A stretch of 6,503 nucleotides of DNA from CAVPRW01 sp046727435 [NCBI: bacterium] (lineage in GTDB: Bacteria > Tectomicrobia > Entotheonellia > J063), in contig JBKPCR010000195.1 of NCBI GenBank assembly GCA_046727435.1, forward strand, positions 1 through 6,503, written 5' to 3'. Positions within the stretch are counted from its first letter, which is position 1. Every line of letters starts with the position of its first letter. Under the pieces are notes generated by a model that ran no database searches, was not told where the DNA came from, and saw only the letters and a list, made by a program, of their open reading frames with translations. Positions 5,858 through 6,503 of the stretch are shown here, one piece after another. The position numbers and the translations under genes were made by a program.

Positions 5858-6503
5858 TCAGCGCGCGATAGGCGGCATGACCTCGCGAGCGATCAATTCC
5901 AGGGCCTCAAAGTCCGTTTGGTCGTTGTGCTGCAACATCACACGTTCCACCCCCTCATCCGCCAGGGCCTGCAACGCAGCGACGATCTGCTCCGGCGTCC
6001 CAATAAGCCATTCCTCCTTGCGGAGTGCGTCGCGCACACCGGATGCATCGAGAGAGGCGAGATGTGGCATCAGTCGTTGCATGGCTTCGATGCGGCGGCG
6101 TATCTCCCGCTCGTTACGACCGATGAGGAAGGCTGTCGACACACAGTGGCGAATCTCACGGGGATCGCGGTTGATAGCGTGGCAGTATGCTGCCAAACGC
6201 TCGCGCTTGGCGCGGTATGCCGCCGGCGTGATGGTGCCTGGCACATCCCATTCGTCGGCGTAGCGCGCCACGATCCGCAGCATCCGGCGCTCACTCGTGG
6301 TGCCGATGAGCACCGGGATCCGCGGTCGCTGCACGGGCTTGGGGCGTGGATTGGGACCTTCCAGCTGATAATAGCGGCCGGCAAATTGCGCCGGTTCGTC
6401 CCTGAGCAAACGCGTGATCACTTCAAGACCCTCCTCGAGCCTGTCCATGCGCTCTCGCAGTGGTGGGAAAGGCAAGCCAAAGGCACGGTGTTCTTGGTCG
6501 TTC
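5858..6503 (-). CDS. LLM-class (luciferase-like) flavin-dependent oxidoreductase, 5' end beyond window
   Basis: About 214 codons are visible. They run from the right edge (NDQEHRAFGLPFPPLRERMD) to TGA at 5860-5858, so roughly the first 80-110 residues of a usual 290-330-residue protein are missing. The family forms TIM barrels that use FMN or F420 for monooxygenation or hydride transfer. Recognisable parts are the surface helix PFPPLRERMDRLEEGLEVI, the FAGRYYQLEG segment, and the strand-loop IPVLIGTTSERRMLRIVARY followed by ADEWD near the cofactor phosphate. The C-terminal region (EEWLIGTPEQIVAALQALAD) is also typical. The readable part has no frameshift. A TTG at 6475 is in frame but is internal, since homology continues upstream of it. 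The cofactor cannot be decided without the N-terminus. Together with the SDR downstream it suggests a catabolic or detoxifying redox pathway; the substrate is unknown. Confidence 0.88.
   Translation of the reverse strand, partial: NDQEHRAFGLPFPPLRERMDRLEEGLEVITRLLRDEPAQFAGRYYQLEGPNPRPKPVQRPRIPVLIGTTSERRMLRIVARYADEWDVPGTITPAAYRAKRERLAAYCHAINRDPREIRHCVSTAFLIGRNEREIRRRIEAMQRLMPHLASLDASGVRDALRKEEWLIGTPEQIVAALQALADEGVERVMLQHNDQTDFEALELIAREVMPPIAR

Overview
The window looks like an accessory stretch of a moderately high-GC, free-living or symbiotic bacterium. The evidence is a luciferase-like flavin oxidoreductase, a classical short-chain dehydrogenase, a short GT35 glucan phosphorylase, polyamine-type ABC permease remnants and an IS1-like transposase with a zinc ribbon. 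This mix is common in metagenome-derived lineages (Entotheonella-like, Rokubacteria/NC10-like, deltaproteobacterial, Chloroflexi), but nothing here fixes the phylum. Three loci look fully intact: a Spy/CpxP-like periplasmic protein, glgP and the SDR. Two more genes run off the window edges.

Left part (1-760) is a mobile-element graveyard. An IS1-like transposase gene reads leftwards off the window from 449. Next to it is a 31-codon scrap of the C-terminus of a tyrosine recombinase (546-638, + strand) that still carries the Tyr nucleophile. After that come the last two RNA domains (V and VI) of a group II intron on the minus strand (682-757), with no intron reverse transcriptase nearby and two substitutions in the catalytic triad.

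Middle part (940-4350): a small secreted LTxxQ-motif protein (942-1424, +) converges on a degraded minus-strand run of glgP, potB remnant and potC remnant. The glucan phosphorylase glgP is complete. The potB homology starts at the codon directly after the glgP stop and lacks the N-terminal third. potC keeps its start but carries a one-base frameshift in a run of seven G and an internal deletion that removes roughly 85-90 residues, including the EAA loop. The transporter is therefore dead at this locus, while the upstream phosphorylase survives.

Right part (4350-6503): a roughly 530-base gap holds no recognisable intact gene. It contains short direct repeats and, at its right end, a possible IS5-type transposase scrap overlapping the 3' end of the SDR gene. 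The SDR (4883-5743) and an LLM-class flavin oxidoreductase (5858 to the window edge) lie head-to-tail on the minus strand and may be co-transcribed as redox enzymes of an unidentified catabolic pathway.

I did not find a novel multi-gene system. The points of interest are the record of gene decay (an exact rearrangement junction, a microhomology deletion and a homopolymer frameshift) and the vestigial intron RNA.
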